Below are positions 27,312 through 36,262 of a stretch of DNA of 64,000 nucleotides, piece after piece. A program made the translations under genes and the position numbers. The DNA is taken from the NCBI GenBank assembly GCA_947496215.1, contig CANMCF010000001.1:124001-188000 (forward strand). Reading direction: 5' to 3'. Origin of the DNA: an uncultured Bizionia sp. Lineage in GTDB: Bacteria > Bacteroidota > Bacteroidia > Flavobacteriales > Flavobacteriaceae. Position 1 is the first letter of the stretch, and each line of letters opens with the position of its first letter. The notes under the pieces are model-generated. The model ran no database searches and was not told the origin of the DNA. It saw only the letters and a program-made list of their open reading frames with translations.

Positions 27312-28868
27312 ATGAAGATATTTTCAAAAGAACAAATATACGCGGGGGACAAACTCACTGCAGAAAAACAAGGCATTTCCTCCACGGATTTGATGGAACG
27401 CGCCGGTACGCAAATATTCAACTGGTTGCATATGCGAATGCAAGGAGCGCAAGTACCCATTCATGTCTTTTGTGGCATAGGCAACAATGGAGGCGATGGT
27501 TTGGTGGTAGCTAGGCATTTGATAACGCATGGCTACAATGTTAAGACCTACATAGTTAATTGTAGCGACAAACGATCCAAGGATTTTTTGATCAATTACG
27601 ATCGCATAAAGAATGTAACCAAAGATTGGCCAATGCTTTTAAGCTGCAAGGAGGATTTTTCTCCCATAGCAATTGATGTCAAGGACATCGTCGTCGATGC
27701 AGTCTTCGGCATAGGTTTGAACAGGCCTGTGGATGATTGGGTAAAGGGATTGTTCAATCACTTTAGGGAATCCAAGGCCTATACCTTGTCCATAGACATT
27801 CCTTCGGGATTGCACACGGATAGGATTTCGAATGATCCTGAAGCCATCGTCAATGCAGGTTATACATTGAGTTTTCAAACACCCAAGTTGGTTTTCTTCT
27901 TGCCCGAGACGGCAAAATATACCGTACAATGGGAAGTGTTGGACATTGGCATAGATCCAGAATATCTATATACCACGCCTACGGAAGTGGATTTGATAGG
28001 GAAGCATGAGGTTTTACCCATTTATAGACCTAGGCAGAAATTTTCGAACAAAGGTCATTTCGGACATAGTTTGATCATTGGTGGTAGCTATGGTAAAATA
28101 GGTGCAGTCACTTTGGCAAGTAAGGCAGCCTTGTCCGCTGGAGCAGGCTTGGTAACTGCCTATGTTCCAAAATGTGGATACAATGCCTTGCAAGCTTCTT
28201 TTCCAGAAGCGATGGTGATTACGGATGCCGATGAGGAAATAATCACCAACATTGCTTTTGACATTGAACCTACGGTTACAGCCTTTGGAGTTGGAGTGGG
28301 GACGGATGCCAAGACGATTGCTGCTTTCGAAGCTTTCTTGAAGAAGAACAAATCGCCTTTGGTAATAGATGCGGATGGATTGAATATGTTGTCCATGAAG
28401 AAGGACTTGCTAAAATTGTTGCCAAAGCAAACGATATTGACGCCTCACCCAAAGGAATTGGAGCGTCTTATAGGGAAGTGGACAGATGACTTTGACAAGT
28501 TGGAAAAGACGAAGGCCTTTTCAAAGCAGTATGATGCAATCGTCGTTGTTAAGGGAGCCAATACCATTACGGTTTTTCAAGATAAATTGTATGTCAATGC
28601 AACTGGGAACCCTGGACTGGCAACGGCTGGTACGGGTGATGTGTTGACAGGAATGATCACAGGGTTGGTCTCACAAGGTTACGATGCCTTGTCGGCAACC
28701 ATATTCGGAGTGTATTTGCATGGCAAGTCGGCAGACTTGCTTGTAGAGGACTTTGGTTACCAAAGTTTGATTGCGAGTCACGTAGTGGAAGGCATAGCCG
28801 ATGCCTATATGGATTTGTTCAAGCAACCCGAACAACCAGAGGTTGAAGAGGCAGAGAAAGAACAATAG
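27312..28868 (+). CDS. nnr: Bifunctional NAD(P)H-hydrate epimerase / ADP-dependent dehydratase
   Basis: 518 residues in two domains. The N-terminal YjeF-N/NAXE epimerase (1-220) has CGIGNNGGDGLVVARHL and SIDIPSGL. The C-terminal ribokinase-like dehydratase (NAXD/CARKD, about 235-505) has KGHFGHSLIIGGS, VIDADGLN and the catalytic AGTGDVLTGMITGL. Together they repair damaged NADHX and NADPHX in the cytosol. The two-domain fusion is the normal bacterial form. The last residues are a Glu/Pro tail. It is divergent from the thr operon and ends at a strong terminator. Confidence 0.96.
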   Translation: MKIFSKEQIYAGDKLTAEKQGISSTDLMERAGTQIFNWLHMRMQGAQVPIHVFCGIGNNGGDGLVVARHLITHGYNVKTYIVNCSDKRSKDFLINYDRIKNVTKDWPMLLSCKEDFSPIAIDVKDIVVDAVFGIGLNRPVDDWVKGLFNHFRESKAYTLSIDIPSGLHTDRISNDPEAIVNAGYTLSFQTPKLVFFLPETAKYTVQWEVLDIGIDPEYLYTTPTEVDLIGKHEVLPIYRPRQKFSNKGHFGHSLIIGGSYGKIGAVTLASKAALSAGAGLVTAYVPKCGYNALQASFPEAMVITDADEEIITNIAFDIEPTVTAFGVGVGTDAKTIAAFEAFLKKNKSPLVIDADGLNMLSMKKDLLKLLPKQTILTPHPKELERLIGKWTDDFDKLEKTKAFSKQYDAIVVVKGANTITVFQDKLYVNATGNPGLATAGTGDVLTGMITGLVSQGYDALSATIFGVYLHGKSADLLVEDFGYQSLIASHVVEGIADAYMDLFKQPEQPEVEEAEKEQ

Positions 28869-28890
28869 GTGATGAGTACATATAAAAAAA

Positions 28891-28917
28891 GCGAACTCAA
28901 GAGAGTTCGCTTTTTTT
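28891..28917. terminator. Bidirectional terminator between nnr and the TlpA-type gene
   Basis: Perfect 8-bp stem GCGAACTC-AAGA-GAGTTCGC flanked by A7 on the left and T7 on the right, between two convergent genes. It serves nnr on the plus strand and the lipoprotein gene on the minus strand. Confidence 0.92.
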
Positions 28918-28940
28918 ATATTATGATAATTGAGATTTCC

Positions 28941-30305
28941 TTAGATGTCCAAAGAATCGAACAATTCCTTTAGTTTTGGATCAGATGGCCTTGGAGCATC
29001 CGCGCTTACGATGTTTCCAGTTGGATCGATCAAAATGAAACGAGGAATACCATTAATGCCATAATCCACGACAAATTGGGATTTCCAATCTTTGTCAGCA
29101 ATCAATTGAATGCCTCCTAGTTCTTCTTTGTTTACCATGTCCACCCATTTTTGGTGCGCATTGGCAACATCTACGGACGTACTTACGAAAGCTATGTTCT
29201 TTCCGTGGTATTCTTTCTCTACTTTTTTAAGAGATGGGATCTCTGCTTTGCAAGGTCCACACCAAGTAGCCCAAACATCCACATATACGTATTTTCCTTT
29301 CAAATCTGCAAGTGAAGTTGTTCCACCTTTGTGGTTTTCGTAGTTTACAAAGGTTGGAGATGGCTTTCCTTTTGTCAAGTCCTTTACCTTGTCGAAGTTT
29401 ACCTTTAAGTCTTCCTTGATTTTCTCATCGGTGGTATTGTCATTTAAAAAGGCATACATGTCCGGTAGGTTGGGGTTTGCCGGTGAAAGCGCCCTTTTTC
29501 CCAAATACTCGACGATTTGATTTTTCAATTCTGGAATTTTGATGCCAGTAATGGCACTTAGGTCAGAAGGTTTGATTTCATTGAAGTCGTCTAATCCTTC
29601 AAAAATAGGATTCATTACATTGCCGAAAGCCAATTGTTGGTATGATTTGGATGTTTTGAATGCATTGACATCATCATAGGTCAATTCTTTCAACGCTTTT
29701 GGCAAGAAGTCGTCAGATGGCTTGAAGCTATCGTTCTTTGTAAAATAACCGTGTGCGTTGCCATAATCGTTCAAGACAGCGTAGGAATCGTAATCAAGGT
29801 TTTTCAATTCTGCAGCCAAGAATGCCTTGTCTATGCCTTCTATTTTTTCCAAGGTAGCTTTGTTGCTTTCCTTGATTTCATTTACTTTGGCTTTGTAAGC
29901 AGCCTCGTCCAAGCTATAAAAGGCTTGCGTAGCTCCTCTCAATTTTCTCGTATTCGATCTTTTGGAAGCCAAATAGTTGCTTTCCGTTGCACCAGGGCCA
30001 GTAAAGGTGAAGCCTCCCAGCGAGTCTTTGCCAATGGTTACATTGTCTCCTCTTTTAACATATAGATTAGCTCTTTCCTTGCCTACTGTTAAAGTGTAAA
30101 ACCCATTTTCTGCTATTTTAAGCGTGTCTGCAAAATTACCTTCTGCATCAATGGTAATATCCTGATTGTAGTTAAATCCTTCAACAACAGCTTTCTTAGC
30201 TTTGGTTTGTTCCAACTTCCCAGATAATACTGCATAGTCTACTTTTGGTTCTTCCTTACATGCCAAAACTGCTAGAGCAGACAGACATAAGACTAGTTTT
30301 TTCAT
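28941..30305 (-). CDS. TlpA-family thiol-disulfide oxidoreductase lipoprotein
   Basis: About 454 residues from the ATG at 30305. The N-terminus MKKLVLCLSALAVLACKEE is a lipoprotein signal with lipobox LAVLAC. A longer in-frame start (TTG at 30329) is rejected because it lies inside a good promoter -7 element. After an N-terminal beta domain (about 20-110, DUF4369-like) and a helical region comes a thioredoxin domain with WATWCGPCK near residue 350 and the cis-Pro loop INGIPRFILID. Proteins of this type act at the outside of a membrane in redox or resting-state cysteine chemistry. Single gene with its own terminator. Confidence 0.9.
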   Translation of the reverse strand: MKKLVLCLSALAVLACKEEPKVDYAVLSGKLEQTKAKKAVVEGFNYNQDITIDAEGNFADTLKIAENGFYTLTVGKERANLYVKRGDNVTIGKDSLGGFTFTGPGATESNYLASKRSNTRKLRGATQAFYSLDEAAYKAKVNEIKESNKATLEKIEGIDKAFLAAELKNLDYDSYAVLNDYGNAHGYFTKNDSFKPSDDFLPKALKELTYDDVNAFKTSKSYQQLAFGNVMNPIFEGLDDFNEIKPSDLSAITGIKIPELKNQIVEYLGKRALSPANPNLPDMYAFLNDNTTDEKIKEDLKVNFDKVKDLTKGKPSPTFVNYENHKGGTTSLADLKGKYVYVDVWATWCGPCKAEIPSLKKVEKEYHGKNIAFVSTSVDVANAHQKWVDMVNKEELGGIQLIADKDWKSQFVVDYGINGIPRFILIDPTGNIVSADAPRPSDPKLKELFDSLDI

Positions 30306-30326
30306 TTTTGACGATTTTAATTTTAT

Positions 30327-30334
30327 CAAAAATA
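30327..30334 (-). promoter_or_regulatory. -7 element for the TlpA-type gene
   Basis: Minus strand TATTTTTG, a perfect TAnnTTTG, 22 nt before the chosen start codon; no clear TTG at -33. It overlaps the alternative upstream TTG start and so decides for the ATG at 30305. Confidence 0.5.
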
Positions 30335-30383
30335 GCAGTTTAATATTATTTTATTGATTTTTTCCTAATTATTAACATTTAAC

Positions 30384-30414
30384 TTGCATGTTATACGCCG
30401 AATGTTGATTTTTG
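30384..30414 (+). promoter_or_regulatory. Candidate hutH promoter
   Basis: TTG (30384-30386), 20 nt, GATTTTTG (30407-30414), 7 of 8 matches to TAnnTTTG, ending 22 nt before the hutH start. Confidence 0.45.
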
Positions 30415-30436
30415 ACGGATTTTAATATTACGAAAT

Positions 30437-31948
30437 ATGAGCCTTGTACATTACATTTCAAACGAAGTTTTAGAGCTTGTCACAGTTCAGTCGATTGTTT
30501 CAGAACAGAAGCAACTGAAATTGTCTGATGATGCCAAAGCCAGAATCAATAATTGTAGAAATTACCTAGATGAGAAGCTAAAGGCAGAAGATAGGCCGAT
30601 CTATGGTATAAATACCGGGTTTGGTTCGCTATACAACGTAAAGATCTCCAAGGAGAATTTAACTAAACTTCAGGAGAATTTGGTGATGTCACATGCTTGT
30701 GGTACGGGAGAGGAAGTACCTCAGGAAATTGTGAAGCTCATGCTTTTGTTGAAGATTCAATCTTTGAACTATGGACATTCCGGATGTCAATTGAAGACGG
30801 TTGAACGTTTGATGGACTTTTACAACAATGACATCTTACCCATAGTTTACACACAAGGATCTCTAGGAGCTTCAGGAGATTTGGCACCTTTGGCTCATTT
30901 GTCCTTGCCTTTGATTGGCAAAGGGTATGTTAACTACAAAGGAAATGTGGTGGCTTCGGAAGAATTGTTGAAGGAATTTGGTTGGGAGTCGATTAAACTA
31001 CAATCCAAGGAAGGTTTGGCCTTGCTTAACGGAACACAGTTCATGAGTGCCTATGGTGTTCATTTGTTGCTTAAGAGTTACAAGTTGTCCTACTTGGCAG
31101 ATTTGATAGGGAGTGTGTCCATTGATGCCTTCGATGGTAGGATCGAGCCATTCAACAAATTGATACATTTGGTTCGCCCTCACAATGGTCAACTCAATAC
31201 TGCAGCTCGTGTTAGGGAGTTTCTTGAAGGGAGCGAAATCGTAGAACAAGCCAAACAACATGTTCAAGATCCTTATTCATTCAGGTGTATTCCTCAAGTC
31301 CACGGAGCGACCAAAGATACTTTGAACTTTGTTTTGAATACGTTCAAGACGGAAATAAATTCGGTAACGGACAATCCAAACATATTTTCAAAAGAAGATG
31401 AGATTATCTCAGGAGGGAATTTTCATGGACAGCCATTGGCTTTGGCATTGGATTATTTGAAAATAGCAATGGCAGAGCTGGGAAATATTTCCGAACGTCG
31501 TGTGTTTCAGTTGATTTCAGGTTTAAGGGGATTGCCAGCATTTTTGGTCAACAATCCAGGGTTGAATTCCGGTTTCATGATACCTCAGTACACTGCGGCA
31601 AGCATAGTAAGTGCCAACAAGCAATTGGCCACACCTGCAAGCATAGATAGCATCGTATCCAGCAATGGCCAAGAAGATCATGTGAGCATGGGTGCCAATG
31701 CAGCCACGCAAGCCCACACTTTGATTGACAACGTTGAACGCGTATTGGCAATAGAGCTGTTCAATGCATCCCAGGCCTTGCAGTTTAGAGCGCCTTTGAA
31801 ATCCGGTGATTTCATTGAGTCGTTTTTAAGCATGTATAGAACAGATGTACCTTTTATCGAAGAAGATCAAATACTTCATGACGACATTGAGGCTTCGATA
31901 CAATTTATACAAAACTTGTCCATTGATGATGTGGAGTTGTTCAATTAG
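30437..31948 (+). CDS. hutH: Histidine ammonia-lyase
   Basis: 503 residues, normal length. It deaminates histidine to urocanate, the first step of histidine breakdown. The MIO cofactor forms from A145-S146-G147 in GSLGASGDLAPLAH. Further family motifs are YGINTGFGSL, the NGTQFMSAYG segment, DPYSFRCIPQVHGA, SVTDNPNIF and HGQPLALALDY, all intact. No other hut genes (hutU, hutI) are adjacent, so it is a single transcription unit here. A phenylalanine or tyrosine ammonia-lyase activity cannot be excluded from sequence alone, but the residues favour histidine. Confidence 0.95.
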   Translation: MSLVHYISNEVLELVTVQSIVSEQKQLKLSDDAKARINNCRNYLDEKLKAEDRPIYGINTGFGSLYNVKISKENLTKLQENLVMSHACGTGEEVPQEIVKLMLLLKIQSLNYGHSGCQLKTVERLMDFYNNDILPIVYTQGSLGASGDLAPLAHLSLPLIGKGYVNYKGNVVASEELLKEFGWESIKLQSKEGLALLNGTQFMSAYGVHLLLKSYKLSYLADLIGSVSIDAFDGRIEPFNKLIHLVRPHNGQLNTAARVREFLEGSEIVEQAKQHVQDPYSFRCIPQVHGATKDTLNFVLNTFKTEINSVTDNPNIFSKEDEIISGGNFHGQPLALALDYLKIAMAELGNISERRVFQLISGLRGLPAFLVNNPGLNSGFMIPQYTAASIVSANKQLATPASIDSIVSSNGQEDHVSMGANAATQAHTLIDNVERVLAIELFNASQALQFRAPLKSGDFIESFLSMYRTDVPFIEEDQILHDDIEASIQFIQNLSIDDVELFN

Positions 31949-31993
31949 CAATTTTGAAATGGTAAAACCATTTTAAAAAAATGGGAAGACAAC

Positions 31994-32356
31994 TTAGCTT
32001 TTCGCAATTATGGTTGCCCATTCCTTGGCTATTTCAAGATCGTTGAAGATCTTGAAGGGTTTTCTGAAAAATAGTTTTTCGACCTCTGCGGTCTGTTGCA
32101 CCAAGAGGTTTGAAGAAACAACTGCAAATCCTGTAAATGTCTTGATCTTTGATAGATTGTCATAGATGGTTGGATCTACCGAATAGGAGTATATGCGGTG
32201 AGTAATGTAGACAAAGGACTTTTCTTTGAAATGGGTTAAAAGGACCTTGGTTAACTCATTGCTTCTTTTTTTGGAAATGGTTTCTCCTTCATAGACATTG
32301 CAAATAACATAATTGCCATAAAATTCTAGCTTACAAAAGTCTAGCTCCTTTACCAT
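31994..32356 (-). CDS. STAS-like small cytosolic protein, paralogue 1 of 3
   Basis: 120 residues, no signal or membrane segment. It shares with the two following minus-strand genes the central motif FVYITHRxYSYSVDPTIY, then GFAVVSSN, EKLFFRKPF and a final helix IAKEWATII. The alternation of strands and helices and the closing (F)ND-LEIAKEWA helix resemble SpoIIAA/STAS-like domains, which bind partner proteins or lipids. This fold call is inference. No enzyme motif. It lies convergent to hutH. Confidence 0.7.
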   Translation of the reverse strand: MVKELDFCKLEFYGNYVICNVYEGETISKKRSNELTKVLLTHFKEKSFVYITHRIYSYSVDPTIYDNLSKIKTFTGFAVVSSNLLVQQTAEVEKLFFRKPFKIFNDLEIAKEWATIIAKS

Positions 32357-32549
32357 TTTCTTGGATTTGAGGCCTCAAAAGTACTCTAGTACTTTATATT
32401 TTAAAAATAAAAGGGCTTAATTTTTCAATGCTTTGGACTAAATAGCCTAAAAAACCGATTAAGTTATATTGTGTTTATTTACAATGAGTTATAAGGGTTG
32501 TTTAGCGGGATGTGAATAAGGAAAGGACAATGAATGTTCCTAAACCTGT

Positions 32550-32939
32550 TTAATATTCAACAATACTCAAACTGTTCTTCAATATTTGATTGGCCCAATG
32601 AAGACTGTCTTCCATATTTGAAAATACCTCAAATGGTTTTTTTAGGAATATTTTTTCAACGTTTGTGGATTCTAGGGACATGTGGTTTGAGGAAACAACC
32701 GCAAAACCAACTAGGTTTTCAATTTGGGAAACATCTATGTATATCGTGGGATCAACAGAATAGGAATGTACGCGATGGGTAATGTATACAAAAGGTTCAC
32801 CTTTAAAGGATGGCACCACGGTTTCCACCATTTCATCTATCAAGTCATATGTTAACGCAATGCCTTCGTTCATTTGTGCGATAACAATGTTGTTATAGAC
32901 TCTTAGCGTGCAAAATGATAGGTTTATGGTGTTGATCAT
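32550..32939 (-). CDS. STAS-like small protein, paralogue 2 of 3
   Basis: 129 residues with FVYITHRVHSYSVDPTIY, GFAVVSSNHMS and EKIFLKKPFEVF, then a final helix SLHWANQIL and a short extra tail. It is about 190 nt from paralogue 1 and 85 nt from paralogue 3, all on the same strand. The gaps are long for one tight operon, so each copy may have its own promoter. Confidence 0.7.
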   Translation of the reverse strand: MINTINLSFCTLRVYNNIVIAQMNEGIALTYDLIDEMVETVVPSFKGEPFVYITHRVHSYSVDPTIYIDVSQIENLVGFAVVSSNHMSLESTNVEKIFLKKPFEVFSNMEDSLHWANQILKNSLSIVEY

Positions 32940-33024
32940 TTAGATGTTTGATTATAATGAAAAAAGCTACACTTCAAGAGGAATAGTGAAGCTTATGTTT
33001 TTTTGATGGCGTAAATATGGGCGA

Positions 33025-33387
33025 TCATAAAATATGCTCAGTCCAATCCATGGCTTCCTTAAGCGAATTGAATGTTTCCAATGGTTTGTTGGAAAAAATC
33101 TTTTCTATCTCTACAGTGTTTGCATGAACATTTTGGGTTACTATGGCAAAACCAGAAAGCGTTTCGATTTCTGAATTGTACTTGTATATGATTGGGTCTA
33201 CGGAATAAGAATATTTTCTATTCGCTATATAGACAAAGGAGTTGGATTTAAAATGATTAATTGCCAACTCGATGATTTGAGCGCTTTTTTCGACACATAG
33301 GTTTACTCCTTCATTTATGGTACCCACTATGGAGTGTTCATAGATTTCTAGAGAGCAAAACGGGAGTTCTATTTTTTTATACATCAT
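33025..33387 (-). CDS. STAS-like small protein, paralogue 3 of 3
   Basis: 120 residues with FVYIANRKYSYSVDPIIY, GFAIVTQN, EKIFSNKPLETF and the final helix AMDWTEHIL. It is separated from clpC by a strong terminator at 33411-33441, so it is transcribed independently of clpC. Two Met codons start the protein (M1 or M2). Confidence 0.7.
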   Translation of the reverse strand: MMYKKIELPFCSLEIYEHSIVGTINEGVNLCVEKSAQIIELAINHFKSNSFVYIANRKYSYSVDPIIYKYNSEIETLSGFAIVTQNVHANTVEIEKIFSNKPLETFNSLKEAMDWTEHIL

Positions 33388-33410
33388 AAGGGAGTTAATG
33401 TATTATAATT

Positions 33411-33441
33411 AAAGGGGGCATTGTTGATCAATGCCCCCTTT
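33411..33441 (-). terminator. clpC terminator
   Basis: Perfect 13-bp stem AAAGGGGGCATTG (33411-33423) with CAATGCCCCCTTT (33429-33441) directly after the clpC stop on the minus strand, with a weak TTTAATTAT tail. Confidence 0.8.
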
Positions 33442-33450
33442 GGAAAGTTT

Positions 33451-36000
33451 TTAAGATTCAGTAGGCTTTTCCGCCTTTTCTATCTTAATGGTTATCTCGT
33501 CTGCCTTTTTGTCCAAATCCATGATGATCTTGTCACCTTCTTGTATGTGAGAAGTTATTATTTCTTCAGCCAAGGCGTCTTCTATGTATTTTTGGATGGC
33601 TCTTTTGAGTGGTCTAGCTCCATATTGTTTGTCAAAACCTTTGTCTGCGATGTAACTTTTTGCAGACTTGGTTAATTTGAGAGTGTAACCCAAATCTTTG
33701 ATACGTAGCAAGAGCTTGTCCAATTCGATGTCGATGATTTTATGGATGTCTTCTTTTTCCAAGGCATTGAATACGACCACATCGTCTATCCTGTTCAAGA
33801 ATTCCGGTGCAAATGATTTTTTCAGTGCATTTTGAATTACTGCACGGGCATTTGCATCTTCTTGAGATTTTTGAGAGGCAGTACCAAATCCAATTCCTGT
33901 TCCAAAGTCCTTCAGTTTACGAGCTCCTATGTTGGAGGTCATGATGATGATGGTGTTCCTGAAATCGATCTTGCGACCTAGACTATCTGTCAAATAACCA
34001 TCGTCCAACACTTGAAGAAGCATATTGAAAACATCTGGATGTGCTTTTTCAATCTCGTCCAAAAGTATCACGGCATAAGGTTTGCGCCTTACCTTCTCGG
34101 TCAATTGTCCTCCTTCTTCATAACCAACGTATCCTGGAGGTGCTCCTACCAATCTTGAGATGGCAAACTTTTCCATATATTCACTCATGTCTATTCTAAC
34201 CAATGACTCTTCACTATCAAACAATTCGCGGGACAATACTTTTGCCAATTGAGTTTTACCTACACCAGTTTGTCCCAAAAATATGAACGAACCAATTGGT
34301 TTGTTTGGATCTTTAAGTCCAGCACGGTTACGCTGTATGGCTTTTACGACTTTGGCAACTGCTTCATCTTGTCCTATGACCTTACCTTGTATGAGTTGTG
34401 GCAATTCTGCCAGTTTGTTGCTTTCCGTTTGAGCAATCCTATTTACAGGGACGCCGGTCATCATGGAAACGACATCTGCAACATTGTCCTCCGTAACGGT
34501 CTCTTTATGCAATTTGGTGTCTTCTTCCCATTTTTCCTGAGCAATGGAAAGTTCCTTTTCCAAACGCTTCTCATCATCTCTAAGCCTTGCAGCTTCTTCG
34601 TATTTCTGCTTTTTCACCACAGAATTTTTTGAAAGCTTTACGTCTTCAAGCTTTTTTTCCAATTCGATGATTTGTTTCGGTACATCTATATTTGTAATGT
34701 GAACACGAGAACCAGCTTCATCCAAAGCATCTATGGCTTTGTCTGGAAGGAAACGTTCTGTCATATAACGGTTTGTCAACTTCACGCAAGCTTCTATGGC
34801 TTCATCCGTATATTCTACATTGTGGTGATCTTCGTATTTGTTCTTTATGTTGTTTAGTATCTCTATGGTTTCCTCGACCGTTGTCGGTTCTACGATCACT
34901 TTTTGAAAACGACGCTCCAAAGCACCATCCTTTTCTATGTACTGTCTGTACTCATCCAGAGTTGTGGCACCGATGCATTGTATCTCTCCACGAGCCAAAG
35001 CAGGTTTGAACATATTGGAGGCATCTAGGCTTCCAGTTGCACCACCTGCGCCGACAATGGTGTGTATCTCATCTATGAATAGGATGACGTCGTCATTCTT
35101 CTCAAGCTCGTTCATGACGGCCTTCATCCGTTCTTCGAATTGTCCTCTATACTTCGTTCCTGCTACCAAGCTGGCTAAATCCAGAGTGACAACACGTTTG
35201 TTGAATAGGATACGAGACACTTTTCGCTTCACTATTCTATTGGCTAAACCTTCGGCAATGGCAGATTTACCAACACCTGGTTCCCCGATTAAAAGCGGGT
35301 TGTTCTTTTTACGTCTACTTAAAATTTGAGACACACGCTCAATTTCCTTTTCTCGTCCAACAACAGGGTCTAGCTTTCCTTCTTCTGCCATGGCAGTAAG
35401 GTCTCGCCCAAAATTATCCAAAACGGGTGTCTTGGATTTTTTATTTCCCTTGTTGGAAGGTGTGTTGAATATATCTTTGGATTCATTATCATCGTTAGAA
35501 GCAGCATCGTCATCTTGAAAAGATTCCGCTTTTGGTTCTATGTAGCTATCATCGTTTGTAATCATAGATTTAAATTGTTCTTTTACATTATCATAATCGA
35601 CCTTGAGCCTGTTCAAAAGCTTGGTTGTTGGGTCATTTTCGTTTCTTAGAATACACAAAAGAAGGTGTGCAGTATTGATGGATGTGCTTTGAAACAGCTT
35701 TGCTTCCAAAAATGTCGTTTTCAATGCACGTTCTGCTTGTCTTGTCAGGTGTAGGTTTTTTTTCTCGTTTGATGTTATGGCTATGTTGGGGTTAGCTGGA
35801 CTAAGTATTTCTACTTTACGCCTCAAATGATTCAAATCTATGTCTAAGGCATTCAATATGTTAATCGCTTTTCCGTTACCATCTCTTAATAAGCCAAGCA
35901 TTAGATGCTCTGTCCCAATGAAATCGTGACCTAATCGTAAGGCTTCCTCTTTGCTGTAGGCTATTACATCTTTAACTCTTGGTGAAAAATTATCATCCAT
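33451..36000 (-). CDS. clpC: ATP-dependent Clp protease ATP-binding subunit ClpC
   Basis: 849 residues. Order: Clp-N double repeat (about 1-145), first AAA+ module with Walker [10 protein letters not shown] and Walker [11 protein letters not shown], a UVR-type middle segment ([15 protein letters not shown]) that defines ClpC rather than ClpB, second AAA+ module with [12 protein letters not shown] and [11 protein letters not shown], and the C-terminal D2-small domain. It forms a hexamer that unfolds proteins for ClpP. The acidic insert near 165-200 ([12 protein letters not shown]) is variable. It is divergently transcribed from gyrA across a 262-nt gap. Confidence 0.97.
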   Translation of the reverse strand: MDDNFSPRVKDVIAYSKEEALRLGHDFIGTEHLMLGLLRDGNGKAINILNALDIDLNHLRRKVEILSPANPNIAITSNEKKNLHLTRQAERALKTTFLEAKLFQSTSINTAHLLLCILRNENDPTTKLLNRLKVDYDNVKEQFKSMITNDDSYIEPKAESFQDDDAASNDDNESKDIFNTPSNKGNKKSKTPVLDNFGRDLTAMAEEGKLDPVVGREKEIERVSQILSRRKKNNPLLIGEPGVGKSAIAEGLANRIVKRKVSRILFNKRVVTLDLASLVAGTKYRGQFEERMKAVMNELEKNDDVILFIDEIHTIVGAGGATGSLDASNMFKPALARGEIQCIGATTLDEYRQYIEKDGALERRFQKVIVEPTTVEETIEILNNIKNKYEDHHNVEYTDEAIEACVKLTNRYMTERFLPDKAIDALDEAGSRVHITNIDVPKQIIELEKKLEDVKLSKNSVVKKQKYEEAARLRDDEKRLEKELSIAQEKWEEDTKLHKETVTEDNVADVVSMMTGVPVNRIAQTESNKLAELPQLIQGKVIGQDEAVAKVVKAIQRNRAGLKDPNKPIGSFIFLGQTGVGKTQLAKVLSRELFDSEESLVRIDMSEYMEKFAISRLVGAPPGYVGYEEGGQLTEKVRRKPYAVILLDEIEKAHPDVFNMLLQVLDDGYLTDSLGRKIDFRNTIIIMTSNIGARKLKDFGTGIGFGTASQKSQEDANARAVIQNALKKSFAPEFLNRIDDVVVFNALEKEDIHKIIDIELDKLLLRIKDLGYTLKLTKSAKSYIADKGFDKQYGARPLKRAIQKYIEDALAEEIITSHIQEGDKIIMDLDKKADEITIKIEKAEKPTES

Positions 36001-36262
36001 ATGTTTATATCGTTTCCGGATTAAAATTACTAAATCATATTACCAATCGCAAAAACTATTCCTTAAATAATATGATTTCAGCTAATAGACAAAAAAAACT
36101 TTATAAAATGAAATAAATTGACAAGATTACTTATTAACTAAAAACCTCATTTAAATTGTTAATAAAAACTCTTAAAAAGTGGTGTTTAAACGCTACTATG
36201 ACTACTGAAATAATTATATTAGCACGTTTTGAAATACAGATAAAAACTTAATTATATTATAT

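Noticed and set aside
30306..30329. Upstream TTG start of the TlpA-type gene
   Set aside because: It overlaps a perfect TATTTTTG promoter element and would add residues before the lipoprotein signal.
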